A stretch of 49,013 nt of DNA from Planctomycetota bacterium (GCA_016235155.1 JACRLW010000132.1:1-49013); one strand, 5' to 3'. Numbered from the stretch's first letter, positions 15,957 to 24,117 are shown. Translations and numbers: made by a program. The notes: generated by a model not told the origin, from the sequence alone.

Positions 15957-16654
15957 ACCGCTCGTCGTGGCGCTGGCGGCCGGCGACGCACTCGAATCCG
16001 CCGGGATCCCGTACATGGTCTGCGGCTCCGTCGCGAGTTCGCTCCACGGCGAACCGCGCACCACGCATGACATCGACATGATCATCGTGATCGAGGCGGA
16101 CACGGCCGAGCGCCTGGCTCGCGCGCTCGTGCGCGAGTTCATCGCCGATGTCGAGAGCATGAAGCTGCTTCTCGACCAGGGAATCGCCTGCAACGCCATC
16201 CACACCGCGAGCGCGATGAAGATCGACATCTTTCCGCTGCGGTCGCGCGAGTACAGCCGCGTCGAGTTCGGGCGCCGGATCCGTGAGCGTGTCTCGCGTG
16301 ATCCCGATCGCCACCTCTGGGTCCGTAGGCCGGAGAATCGTCGCATGCCGCTACGAATCGCAGGCCGAAGGACCCCGGCTAGTAAAGCGGCCGAGGCCTT
16401 CTGGTTGTCGCGGCAGCGCCGACGCCGGCAGCCGGGATCGGCTGCGGCCTCGGCTGCGATGGGTCAGCAGCCCGGAAGACGCGATCGTGTCGAAGCTCGA
16501 GTGGTACCGGAAGGGCGGCGAGGTCTCCGATCGACAGTGGCGCGACGTCCTCGGGCTCGTCCGACTCCAGGGCGCAACACTCGATCGCGTCTACCTCGAC
16601 CGCTGGACCGCCGCGCTCGGCCTCGGCGACCTCTGGGTTCGAGCCCAGCGATAG
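15940..16654 (+). pseudogene. Nucleotidyltransferase-like protein (AbiEii/DUF6036-type) split by element copy 3
   Basis: The N-terminal half carries the nucleotidyltransferase signature CGSVASSLHG ... PRTTHDIDMIIVI (GS...R-T-x-DID). It reads to DPDRHLW, where the 142-bp element starts. Downstream, in the +1 frame, the family's typical C-terminus resumes: [36 protein letters not shown] and stop at 16654. Cutting 142 bp between the TGGGT repeats (16318-16322, 16460-16464) gives an uninterrupted 190-residue protein reading HLWVSSPED. No other lesion is seen, so the insertion looks recent. The domain is known from MNT-type and abortive-infection toxins; activity is untested. Confidence 0.82.
16318..16459 (+). 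mobile_element. 142-bp structured element, copy 3, inside the nucleotidyltransferase gene
   Basis: Bounded by 5-bp direct repeats TGGGT (16318-16322 and 16460-16464). Core GCGGCCGAGGCCTTCTGG is present. Stems: GGGTCC/GGACCC at the base of the left hairpin (covaries with copy 2), GCAGCC/GGCTGC, and the outer stem GCGGCCGAGGCC/GGCCTCGGCTGC with one G-T pair. This is the clearest insertion: excision at the repeats restores a single reading frame. Confidence 0.92.
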
Positions 16655-16686
16655 CTCCACCCCTGCCGCGGCTCGGGCGAGCGCGG

Positions 16687-16692
16687 TAGCCT
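16687..16692 (+). promoter_or_regulatory. Candidate -10 box before 16718 gene
   Basis: TAGCCT, ending 25 nt before ATG 16718, within CGCGGTAGCCTCCC. Same box type as elsewhere but with a longer leader. Confidence 0.3.
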
Positions 16693-16717
16693 CCCGTCCG
16701 CCGCCCCGGGACCCAAC

Positions 16718-17224
16718 ATGAGGCCCATGCTCCGCATCGCTCTCGTCTTCGTCCTTGTCCTCGCCAGCGCGCGGCTGTCCGCGCAACAGAACGTCGGCAT
16801 CTCGCTGACGAGCCTGATCTCGCCGAGCCTGTCCGTCTACTGCGGGTTCGACTGCAACAACCCCGCGAACACCGGACGCAGCTTCGGCACCGTGGGGCAG
16901 ACCTTCTCGGTCCGCTTGTTCGGTGACGCCACTCTGCCCGCCGCGATCGCGATCGGTCTCGGTCCGACCTGGTTGCCCTGCCCGGGCTGGGTCGTCCCCG
17001 GCGTGCACAACGGTCTGATGATCGATCCGGCGAGCCTGCTCGTGACCCTGTCGACCGCCGGCCTCAGCCCGGGTTCTCGCACCTGCAACGCGTCGGGCAG
17101 CGTGAACGCGATCACGCTGAACATCCCGCTGGCAGCGACCGGCCTCGTGCTCAGCTTCCAGGGCCTCGTCTTCGACAACGTCCAGCCGGCCTTCACGCGC
17201 CCGATCGACATGACCGTGCGGTGA
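16718..17224 (+). CDS. Small secreted hypothetical protein
   Basis: 168 residues with signal peptide ALVFVLVLASARLSAQ, predicted cut before Gln. The mature part is beta-rich, with four Cys in the first and middle thirds (YCGFDC, LPCPGW, TCNAS) that could form disulfides. It ends VLSFQGLVFDNVQ ... TRPIDMTVR, a variant of the C-terminal strand motif shared by exported proteins in this window. No enzyme motif. It stands alone on the plus strand and converges with the gene at 17255. Function not recognised. Confidence 0.78.
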   Translation: MRPMLRIALVFVLVLASARLSAQQNVGISLTSLISPSLSVYCGFDCNNPANTGRSFGTVGQTFSVRLFGDATLPAAIAIGLGPTWLPCPGWVVPGVHNGLMIDPASLLVTLSTAGLSPGSRTCNASGSVNAITLNIPLAATGLVLSFQGLVFDNVQPAFTRPIDMTVR

Positions 17225-17254
17225 GAGCGCGTCCGCCGCTCGCCGAACGACCCG

Positions 17255-18229
17255 TCAGCGGCAGACGACCTCGAGCGCGTCGCTCGTGATCAGGACGATC
17301 GAGCCGCCCGCCGACTGGACCGCGACGTCCTGGATGTCGAGAGTGAACGGCAGGTCGTACGGGACCGGATGGGTGATCTCGCCGTTGCCGTTGGAGTCGA
17401 TCCCCAAGGGAAGCGTGACGACGGGCTGGGTGAGGAGCACGCAGTTCGTCCCCGGGATCGGGAGGTTGGCACGGACCAGCCCGATCGCTTCCACCCCGAG
17501 CGCCAGCGGCGGTGCGCCGGTGATCCGGAACGTGACGTCCTTGGTCGCTCCCACGAAGCGTTCGCCGAACGAGAGCGATGGACCGCAACCCGGTCCATAC
17601 GAAGTCGCCGTGCACGCCGTCGCCGGCTCGAAGCGCAGGCTCAGTGTCGTCCTGATCCTCGACGTCGGCGCAGACCTTGCGAATGCGCTCGTCCTGATCA
17701 GGATCGGAGTTCCGATCGAGTCGATCGCGACGAAGTAGTCCTGCGCGAGGAACTGCCCGGGTTGCGCGGAGAACTCGTCGGACCCGTCCGCGCCGATGTC
17801 GACCGAGGCCGAACCGCTGGTCGTGCCGAAGAGCTGATCGGTCGTGAACGACACCCGCAGCCGACCTCCGCTCGGACTCGACGAGCGAAGCACGAAGCGG
17901 ATCCAGTGTGGGCCGGTCGCCCCACTCGCCGGTTGGTTGGGATAGTAGGACGCCGTGCACGACTCCTCGATCGTGACGACGGTCGGTCCAGTGCCGCCGT
18001 GCAGGAAACTCACCGTCGTCGTCGCCGAAGCCAGCGACGCAATCGAAGTCAGGGTCCAGCCCGCCGACAGATCCGTGTTGGCAGGCACGGTGCGCAAGCC
18101 TCCGCCGCCGTTCCCGATGGCCAAGGCGCGCAGTTCGGACGCGGACACCAATCCCGCCGAATACTGGAGTTGTGCCGCGAGTGGAGCCGCGACGAGGAGG
18201 CACGACGCCAGGGAGAGTAGCTTCCGCAT
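17255..18229 (-). CDS. Secreted hypothetical protein
   Basis: 324 residues, signal peptide MRKLLSLASCLLVAAPLAAQ cleaved before Gln. Mature part beta-rich. An N-terminal section contains SFLHGGTGPTVVTIEESC followed by a sandwich-like region; a Cys-containing TSYGPGCGPSL begins a second domain. That second domain ends with DIQDVAVQSAGGSIVLITSD, matching the common C-terminal motif (Q, hydrophobics, G-x-IVLITSD). The domain after GPGC resembles the closing domain of many exported proteins of this lineage. No catalytic residues recognised; surface or periplasmic location is inferred from the signal peptide. Confidence 0.8.
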   Translation of the reverse strand: MRKLLSLASCLLVAAPLAAQLQYSAGLVSASELRALAIGNGGGGLRTVPANTDLSAGWTLTSIASLASATTTVSFLHGGTGPTVVTIEESCTASYYPNQPASGATGPHWIRFVLRSSSPSGGRLRVSFTTDQLFGTTSGSASVDIGADGSDEFSAQPGQFLAQDYFVAIDSIGTPILIRTSAFARSAPTSRIRTTLSLRFEPATACTATSYGPGCGPSLSFGERFVGATKDVTFRITGAPPLALGVEAIGLVRANLPIPGTNCVLLTQPVVTLPLGIDSNGNGEITHPVPYDLPFTLDIQDVAVQSAGGSIVLITSDALEVVCR

Positions 18230-18258
18230 GGGCGATTCCGGAACCGAGGGATCGCGGC

Positions 18259-18264
18259 ACTATA
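18259..18264 (-). promoter_or_regulatory. Candidate -10 box for 17255-18229 gene
   Basis: Minus strand TATAGT within GGCTATAGTGCC, 29 nt upstream of ATG 18229. The closest of the set to the classic TATAAT. Confidence 0.35.
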
Positions 18265-18289
18265 GCCAGCGTCGCCTCGACGCCGCGCA

Positions 18290-19372
18290 TCACTGGTTGC
18301 CGATGCGTGCGTCGCCGCCGTTGGTGAACGCGAAGCCGAAGGCGTTCGCGGTCGGGTCGGCGATCAGGGCCTGCGAGTAGAAGTGCAGGCCGAGCAGGTA
18401 GAAGTCGTTGGGGACGTCGTAGACGACGTTGCCGGCGCCGCTCCCGTCGATCGCGAAGCTGCGCACGTCCTCGATCGAAGTCAGCAGCGAGCACGCCGGC
18501 GCGCCGACGAGGGCGAGGTTCATCGGCAGCGATCCACCCGGCCAACTCGTCCGCGAGAAGCCGAGCAGCATCATCGCGGGCGACGACGCTCGCGCCTGGT
18601 TCACGCGCACGCGGAACTGATCGCCGATCTGCGGGGTGTTGTCGCTGTAGAGGTTCGGCAGCGCGGTGTTCGTGAGCGCGCGGATCCCCATCACCACGCC
18701 GAGGTTGCGCTCCATGGTCCCGGTCGTCGCGGTCGCGGGCGAACCATAGAGGCGTCCGGTCGTGGCGCTCGACGCGGAGTCCCACGGGTAACCGAAGGCG
18801 CTGCCGCCGTAGCTGTTGCCGAAGACGGTCACCTGCACGAGGAAGTGGCGGCCCGGCTGCGGCGTCCACGCGAAGTGCGTCGCCCAGGGAATGGTGAAGA
18901 AGAAGTCGGCGGGGCTGCTCGGCCCGGTCGGGGGCGCGTCGGGCACGACGATCTGCGCGCGCGGCACGACGACGACCGGCGCACCGCTGTCGAAGTTGTT
19001 CGCGAACGTCGTGCTCATCGTCGCGGGCGTCTTCGTCGTGTAGCCCACCGCGATCTCGAGATCGACGATGTAGCCGTGCGAGATCGGCGCCCGCGGCGCC
19101 TGCCGCAGACTGAGTCCGGCCATCGTGAAGGCGAGGGGGAGATCCGCGCCGTCGAAGGGCTGCTGGAAGCGCACCGGCGACCACGAGAACGGGATCGCGT
19201 TGCCGGAGCCGAAGCGTGTCGCCATGTCCGCCGGCAGCACGTGGTTCCCGCCGAGTCCGAGGCCCGTGCCGGGACAGCCGTTGCCGAACGGCGCGAAGGT
19301 GGCGTCGACTTGCGCGTGCGCGCTCGCGACGAGGGACGTGATGATCAGGAAAGACGCGAGGTGACGAGGCAT
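18290..19372 (-). CDS. Secreted hypothetical protein
   Basis: 360 residues from ATG 19372; a longer reading from 19435 lacks a sensible signal sequence. Signal peptide FLIITSLVASAHAQ with a clean AHA-Q cut. The mature part opens with FGNGCPGTGLGLG, a motif found at the start of the C-terminal-type domain of this protein group, then a long beta-rich region. It ends FYSQALIADPTANAFGFAFT, the best-preserved example in the window of the shared C-terminal motif. Likely extracellular or surface attached. Function unknown. Confidence 0.82.
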   Translation of the reverse strand: MPRHLASFLIITSLVASAHAQVDATFAPFGNGCPGTGLGLGGNHVLPADMATRFGSGNAIPFSWSPVRFQQPFDGADLPLAFTMAGLSLRQAPRAPISHGYIVDLEIAVGYTTKTPATMSTTFANNFDSGAPVVVVPRAQIVVPDAPPTGPSSPADFFFTIPWATHFAWTPQPGRHFLVQVTVFGNSYGGSAFGYPWDSASSATTGRLYGSPATATTGTMERNLGVVMGIRALTNTALPNLYSDNTPQIGDQFRVRVNQARASSPAMMLLGFSRTSWPGGSLPMNLALVGAPACSLLTSIEDVRSFAIDGSGAGNVVYDVPNDFYLLGLHFYSQALIADPTANAFGFAFTNGGDARIGNQ

Positions 19373-19381
19373 GAGCGGAAC

Positions 19382-19387
19382 ACCATA
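19382..19387 (-). promoter_or_regulatory. Candidate -10 box for 18290-19372 gene
   Basis: Minus strand TATGGT, 9 nt upstream of ATG 19372. Predicts a leaderless transcript. Confidence 0.42.
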
Positions 19388-19418
19388 GGCGCGTCCTCCG
19401 GATGCGAAAGCCCCGCGC

Positions 19419-20213
19419 TCAGGGGCCGGCGACATGCTGCCGGACCCGACCTTCGTGCGCGAGCAGGCGCTCGTGCAGGGCGAAAGCCGTGGGTCCGAGG
19501 AGTCCTCCTGCGAGGACCCAGCCCGCCGTGATCGCGATGCGCTCGTCGTGCAGGTTCAGGATCGACACGGCGACCGCCACCGGCAGCAACAGCACGACGA
19601 GAACCGCGAAGGTGTGAGCCGTCCAGTCGACGTGCTCGCCGTGCGTCAATGCGAGGACACGCCGCAGTGTCGCTCCGACGGCGAGGTCCTCGCGCAGCGC
19701 GATCGGCGCCGCCACGGCGAGGTGCAGTCCCACGGCCAATCCGACTGCCCCGACGACGGCGATGAGCGGAAGCGCGACCACGGCCGACGCGCTGTGGGGC
19801 AAGAGGGCATCGAGCCCATCGACAAGGACGTCAAGTCTGACCGCCGCCGCGATCGTCGAGAGGATCAGCGCTCGGATCGATGCACGCAGCCAGTTCGGCG
19901 CCGTGGCACCGAGCGGGCCCGCGCGCATGCCGATCACGACGCTGACCGCGGCGCTGGAAGCGACCATGGTCGATGCGAGGAGGACCGAAGCGTCCGCGTC
20001 GACGAGAAACCCCGCCACCACTCCGAACGGCGCCGCGATCGCCGCTGCGACCAGTCCGTGCGCGCGGATCGCCGTGAAGCTCGCGCGCAGCAGCGCCCCC
20101 ACACCGATCGCCGCGCGCCGTGCCTCCCTCACGGGGTCGATCACGGCGACGTGTTCCGCGCGCGGCCACCAGTCGCGGTCGGCGTCGCGCCGGGTCCCTT
20201 GCGGCTCGCTCAT
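19419..20213 (-). CDS. Multi-pass membrane protein of unknown function
   Basis: 264 residues from ATG 20213 (an upstream reading to 20252 is possible). After a charged N-terminus (about 1-45) there are six or so hydrophobic segments: around LVAAAIAAPFGVVAGFLVDA, SVLLASTMVASSAAVSVVIG, LILSTIAAAV, VVALPLIAVVGAVGLAVGLH, FAVLVVLLLPVAVAVSI and ITAGWVLAGGLLGPTAFALH. The loop before the fifth contains REDLAVGATLRRVLALTHGE, an amphipathic stretch. No transporter or enzyme signature is seen. Inner-membrane location is inferred. It lies between two secreted-protein genes with no clear operon. Confidence 0.7.
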   Translation of the reverse strand: MSEPQGTRRDADRDWWPRAEHVAVIDPVREARRAAIGVGALLRASFTAIRAHGLVAAAIAAPFGVVAGFLVDADASVLLASTMVASSAAVSVVIGMRAGPLGATAPNWLRASIRALILSTIAAAVRLDVLVDGLDALLPHSASAVVALPLIAVVGAVGLAVGLHLAVAAPIALREDLAVGATLRRVLALTHGEHVDWTAHTFAVLVVLLLPVAVAVSILNLHDERIAITAGWVLAGGLLGPTAFALHERLLAHEGRVRQHVAGP

Positions 20214-20340
20214 CTCGCGGCGGATCGGACCGGGCGGAGGACATCGTCGCAAGACCTGTCCAGGGTCAAGGCCGCGCGGTCATCACGAGGACGAGTTCCC
20301 GCCGAACTCTCCGCCGCAACCCGACCGCAACCCGACCGCC

Positions 20341-21549
20341 ATGCTCCCTGCACGCTTCCTGCTCGCCGCACTCGCCCTTCCCGCCTCGCTCGCCGCGCAG
20401 TCGACGCCCGAGATCCTCGCGCTGACCGACACGGTGCCGCTGCTCGCGCGCATCGATCCGAACAACTGCACGGTGTCGATCTGCCCGCCCGCACTGCCGC
20501 CGGTCGCGGCGCCCTTCGCGGGCGGCGTCGCCCACGATCCGCGCGATCGCGCGACCTGGATCAGCGACGGGCTGAATCTGATGAAGATCGACGTGCGCGT
20601 CGGCTGTGCGACGGTCTGTGCCGCGTTCCCCGCGCCGAACCTCCCGGTGGGCGTGTTCGTCACCGGCCTCGCGTGCAACGAGGAGACCCAGCGCCTGTTC
20701 GTCAGTCACTCGAACAACGTGATCCAGACCTATGGCGCCGTCGGCTGCGTGCTCACGCTGCAGTCGTCGTGCACGCTCGCGCTCCCGCCCAACCACATGG
20801 TGACGGGCCTCGCGACCGACGACGCGAACCAGCTGATCTTCATCGGCTCGTCGCCGTGGAACGGGCCGGGGCCGGTGTCCGAGGTCAACATCGCGCTCCA
20901 GACCGCGCCGTGCATCCCGATCTGCCCGCCGTCACAGGTCGTCGACTGCTCGGGCTTCAACGTGCCGTTCATCACCGGTCTCGGCTACGACCCATGCCGG
21001 CATGCGCTGATGGTCTCCGACCAATCGCAGGTGACGGTGCTGCAGTACATCCACCCCTGCGGCGGCTTCCTCCCGGTCAACTGCTGCACGGGTGTCCCCG
21101 GCCAGCAACTCACCGGACTCTGCGTGCTGCCCTCGACGGAAGTCAGCAGCGGCTCGCCCTGCTTCAGCGGCAGCGCTCCTGCCTGCCTCGCGATGCAGCA
21201 CCTGCTGCGCGGCGACCCAGCCATCGGCAACCTCGGCTTCGGCCTCGACCTGAACAACTGCCCGACGAACTCGATCGCGCTCTGCTTCCTCGACGTCGGC
21301 AGCAACTGCGCGGTCGCGAACTACGGCCTGTGTTCGCTGATGCCCACGCTGCCGCTGTGGGCGTCGATGACCTTCGTCCCGCCCGGCCCGCCGTGCACCG
21401 GCTCCGCGAACTTCCCGATGCCGCTGCCGAACTTCCCGGCGCTGTGCGGCCTGATCCTCTCGACGCGTTGGTCCGGCTGGATGGTCGGCGGCGGTCCGCT
21501 CGATCACTACGTCAGCGACTGCGTGACCTGGATGATCTCGGGGACCTGA
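20341..21549 (+). CDS. Secreted Cys-rich beta-propeller-like protein
   Basis: 402 residues, signal peptide LLAALALPASLAAQ cut before Gln. The body alternates Cys-Pro-rich turns (SICPPALPP, PICPPSQ) with segments that read like propeller blades, such as GGVAHDPRDRATWISDG, TGLACNEETQRLFVS, TGLATDDANQLIFIGSS and TGLGYDPCRHALMVSD. The repeated T-G-L-x-x-D/N-E ... L-F/I-V/I-S spacing is about 55-60 residues. Many cysteines imply disulfides outside the cytoplasm. No enzymatic motif. Likely a binding or structural surface protein; assignment as a propeller is inference from the repeat. Confidence 0.8.
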   Translation: MLPARFLLAALALPASLAAQSTPEILALTDTVPLLARIDPNNCTVSICPPALPPVAAPFAGGVAHDPRDRATWISDGLNLMKIDVRVGCATVCAAFPAPNLPVGVFVTGLACNEETQRLFVSHSNNVIQTYGAVGCVLTLQSSCTLALPPNHMVTGLATDDANQLIFIGSSPWNGPGPVSEVNIALQTAPCIPICPPSQVVDCSGFNVPFITGLGYDPCRHALMVSDQSQVTVLQYIHPCGGFLPVNCCTGVPGQQLTGLCVLPSTEVSSGSPCFSGSAPACLAMQHLLRGDPAIGNLGFGLDLNNCPTNSIALCFLDVGSNCAVANYGLCSLMPTLPLWASMTFVPPGPPCTGSANFPMPLPNFPALCGLILSTRWSGWMVGGGPLDHYVSDCVTWMISGT

Positions 21550-21560
21550 GGCGCCGCGCT

Positions 21561-21566
21561 TACCAT
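21561..21566 (+). promoter_or_regulatory. Candidate -10 box for the radical SAM gene
   Basis: TACCAT in GCTTACCATCCGG, 49 nt before ATG 21616. The surrounding bases match the box before 13016 and 29696 (TACCATCC). Confidence 0.3.
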
Positions 21567-21615
21567 CCGGCCGACGACCTCGTGCTCCAAGCCCTGAGTG
21601 CGATCGCCGCCGCCG

Positions 21616-23349
21616 ATGCGCGTGACCCTCGTCTTTCCGCCGGCGCTCTGCCTGCCGAATCAGATCTACTTCGCGCTGCCCCTTCTCGCGGGTGCACTGC
21701 GTCGGGCTGGGCACATGCCGGCGATCGTCGACCTCAATGCTCGAGCAGCCGACATGTTGCTCGACGAGGAGCGCGCGACGCGGATCGTCGATGCCTTCCG
21801 CGACTCCGAAGCGCGGTCCCGGAGTTCGCCCGGGGACGGCTCCGACCTCGACGATCACGTACGCAGCGTCGCGTCGAGACTCGCACCCGGCGAAGCCGCG
21901 AAACACCTCCTTCGCGATCCACGGCGCTTCTACGTCCCCGAACTCGCGCGGGACGCGTTCTGGACCGTCGTCGACGTGCTCGCCGGCTTCTACCAACTCG
22001 ACTTGGTGCTCACGCCCTACGACGAGCGATTCGCTGAGTTCATGCTCGCGAATCAGCGTGCGGATCGGTGGAGCACGCTGCGGGAATTGTGGGACGAAGG
22101 ACTCGCGGACGCCGTCCTCGCGTCGCGTCCTGACCTCGTCGGGATCTGCGTGGCGTATTCCGAGCAGTCGATCGAGTCGGTGCGCCTCGCGCGGCGGATC
22201 CGCGCGCGCGATCCCGGCGTGCACATCGCGTTCGGCGGCCCGCTGATCACGCGCTTCCCGGAGCGGTGGCTGGACGGCGATTGGCTGCTCGAGTTCGCGG
22301 ACACCGTGATCCTCGGCGACGGCGATTCGGCTCTGGTGGAACTCTGCGACGCACTGGAGGGCAAGCGGCCCTTGGAGTCCGTCCGCAATTCGGTGCGGCG
22401 GGACGCAGCCGGCCGCCGTCGCGATCCGGCGCAGGTCGACCGATGCGAGTCGCTCGACGATTGGCCGACTCCCGACTTCTCCGTCGCGGACATGACCCTG
22501 TACCTGCAACCGGATCCGATCCACACGCTGATCACCTCGCGCGGCTGCTATTGGGGCCGCTGCGCGATGTGCAGCATCGTCGGTCAGGATCCGTTCCAGA
22601 TGGAGTCCAGGGCGAAGCTCCGATCGGACGTCCGCGCGATCGCTGCGGCGGGCGGTCGTTTCCTCCAACTCCAGGACACGAGCGTTCCGCCGAAGACCGC
22701 GCGATGGCTCGCCGAGATCGTCCTCGAGGATGGTCTGGACCTGCATTGGGCCGGATGGATGAAGTTCGAGTCGTGCTTCAAGGACCGTGCGTTCTGCGAA
22801 CTGCTCGCGGCGGGCGGTTGCCGCTCGCTGCACATGGGCTACGAGTCGAACGATCAACGACTGCTCGACCTGATGCGCAAGGGCTACCGCCACGCGGACC
22901 TGCTCGGGATGTTGCGCAACCTGCGCGAGGCCGGCATCTCCACGGAGCTCCTGTGGTTCATCGGCTTCCCGACCCAGACCCGTGCGGACGTGATCGACAG
23001 CGCCCGATTCCTCTGGCAGCACCGGGACCAGTTCGGCCTGGCGTCCTTCGTCGGCGACTTCGGACTCCACCCCGACTGCGAGGTCCATCGCGATCCGCTC
23101 GCCTTCGGCGTGACCAATGTCCGTCATCGCGACGGCAAATGGCGCTACGACGTCTCGGCGGGCCTCTCGATGGACGAGGCGGCGCAGCTGAAAGCCATGT
23201 TCGCCGGCGACAACAACCGCACGCTGACAGGCAACGGCATCCATCTGTTGCACCTCGTCCGCAATGGGCTCGACCTGAGCCGCCTGGCGCGGCCGATGAA
23301 CATCCCGGCTGCTCTCCTCGCCGACTCATCCCCCCCGCCGTCGGGCTGA
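21616..23349 (+). CDS. B12-binding-type radical SAM protein
   Basis: 577 residues from ATG 21616 (GTG 21598 would add six). The N-terminal ~270 residues look like a cobalamin-binding Rossmann domain: MRVTLVFPP at the start, PDLVGICVAYSEQSIESV, then VHIAFGGPLITRFPE and VILGDGDSALVEL. The radical SAM domain follows with SRGCYWGRCAMCS, cluster ligands Cys311, Cys316, Cys319 in CX4CX2C spacing instead of the usual CX3CX2C, and later strands LHWAGWMKFES, LHMGYESND and ELLWFIGFPTQT. This architecture is known from methyltransferases and other tailoring enzymes. The substrate is unknown. An Asp/Asn hydroxylase-like gene follows 165 bp downstream. Confidence 0.88.
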   Translation: MRVTLVFPPALCLPNQIYFALPLLAGALRRAGHMPAIVDLNARAADMLLDEERATRIVDAFRDSEARSRSSPGDGSDLDDHVRSVASRLAPGEAAKHLLRDPRRFYVPELARDAFWTVVDVLAGFYQLDLVLTPYDERFAEFMLANQRADRWSTLRELWDEGLADAVLASRPDLVGICVAYSEQSIESVRLARRIRARDPGVHIAFGGPLITRFPERWLDGDWLLEFADTVILGDGDSALVELCDALEGKRPLESVRNSVRRDAAGRRRDPAQVDRCESLDDWPTPDFSVADMTLYLQPDPIHTLITSRGCYWGRCAMCSIVGQDPFQMESRAKLRSDVRAIAAAGGRFLQLQDTSVPPKTARWLAEIVLEDGLDLHWAGWMKFESCFKDRAFCELLAAGGCRSLHMGYESNDQRLLDLMRKGYRHADLLGMLRNLREAGISTELLWFIGFPTQTRADVIDSARFLWQHRDQFGLASFVGDFGLHPDCEVHRDPLAFGVTNVRHRDGKWRYDVSAGLSMDEAAQLKAMFAGDNNRTLTGNGIHLLHLVRNGLDLSRLARPMNIPAALLADSSPPPSG

Positions 23350-23500
23350 AGACCCGCGGCAGTGAGCCTCGGCTCGTTGCAGCGACGACTTCCCGACGGG
23401 CCACGTCGCCCCGCCGTCGCAGTCAGGATTCACGACGCGCGTCGCCCGGCACCAACTTCGCGGCACGTCGCTTGCCGGCGGGCCGGCCCTCACTCGTCCG

Positions 23501-23505
23501 AGGAG
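23501..23505 (+). promoter_or_regulatory. Shine-Dalgarno that favours the TTG start at 23515
   Basis: AGGAG, 9 nt before TTG 23515. Most genes here lack a clear SD, so this one helps decide the start of the hydroxylase gene. Confidence 0.5.
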
Positions 23506-23514
23506 ATCGAAGTC

Positions 23515-24093
23515 TTGCCGCTACCCCTTCCAGGGAAGTTCCCGCTCGTCGTCGCGCTCGAGCGCCAATTCCGTGTGATCCGCGACGAACTCGATCGGCT
23601 GCCGAGGGACGCATTCGTGCCGTGGCCGGTGCTCGGCGCGTACAGCGCGGGATGGTCGGTCTTCCCGGTCCATCTGCGGAGTTGGCCCGACTCGCTGCGC
23701 GTGGACTTCGCGGCCAATCGGCGCGCGTGCCCGCGCCTCGCGGAGTTCGTTCGCGACAACCCGCGCATCAAGACCGCGGCGTTCTCGCGGATCGATCCCG
23801 GCTGTCACATCTACCGCCACACCGACCTGCCGGTGCCCGGCGTGATCCGCTCGCACCTCGCGGTCGACGTGCCCGGCCTCGCCAAGCTGCGCGTACGCGA
23901 CGAGGTCCACGAGTGGTCCGAGGGGAGCGGGATCGTCTTCGACGGCTGCCTCGAACACGAAGTCGCGAACTTCGGTCCGGCGCCGCGCACGGTCCTGCTG
24001 GTCGACTTCGCGTTGACGGACGAGGAGCGGGACGAAGTCGCGCGGGTCGCGCCAATGGAGACTCCGACCTGGTGTGAGCCCGCGATGTGCTGA
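23515..24093 (+). CDS. Aspartyl/asparaginyl beta-hydroxylase-like Fe(II)/2-oxoglutarate dioxygenase
   Basis: 192 residues from TTG 23515, chosen for the AGGAG 9 nt upstream; the frame is open from GTG 23362, but those 51 residues look non-coding. Core motifs of the family: iron ligands in RHTDLPVPGVIRSHLA (His102, Asp104 region), a W-x-x-G-S/x-G-I-VFDGCLEHEV segment with His148, and PRTVLLVDF with the 2-oxoglutarate-binding Arg. The family hydroxylates Asp/Asn or related substrates, and in bacteria also free or carrier-bound metabolites and lipids. Its placement after a B12 radical SAM gene suggests joint tailoring of one product (inference). Cytoplasmic. Confidence 0.85.
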   Translation: MPLPLPGKFPLVVALERQFRVIRDELDRLPRDAFVPWPVLGAYSAGWSVFPVHLRSWPDSLRVDFAANRRACPRLAEFVRDNPRIKTAAFSRIDPGCHIYRHTDLPVPGVIRSHLAVDVPGLAKLRVRDEVHEWSEGSGIVFDGCLEHEVANFGPAPRTVLLVDFALTDEERDEVARVAPMETPTWCEPAMC

Positions 24094-24097
24094 GCGG

Positions 24098-24103
24098 TAT
24101 CGT
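24098..24103 (+). promoter_or_regulatory. Candidate -10 box before 24118 gene
   Basis: TATCGT, 14 nt before ATG 24118, in GCGGTATCGTCCGG. Confidence 0.38.
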
Positions 24104-24117
24104 CCGGCGCCGCCGCG

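Noticed and set aside
17193..19184. Long minus-strand frame across two secreted genes
   Set aside because: Different frame from the supported genes at 17255 and 18290, Arg/Ala rich, and it reads through two signal peptides and the intergenic gap.
19434..22037. Long plus-strand frame spanning the membrane protein and secreted gene
   Set aside because: Antisense to one real gene and out of frame with the next; no domain found.
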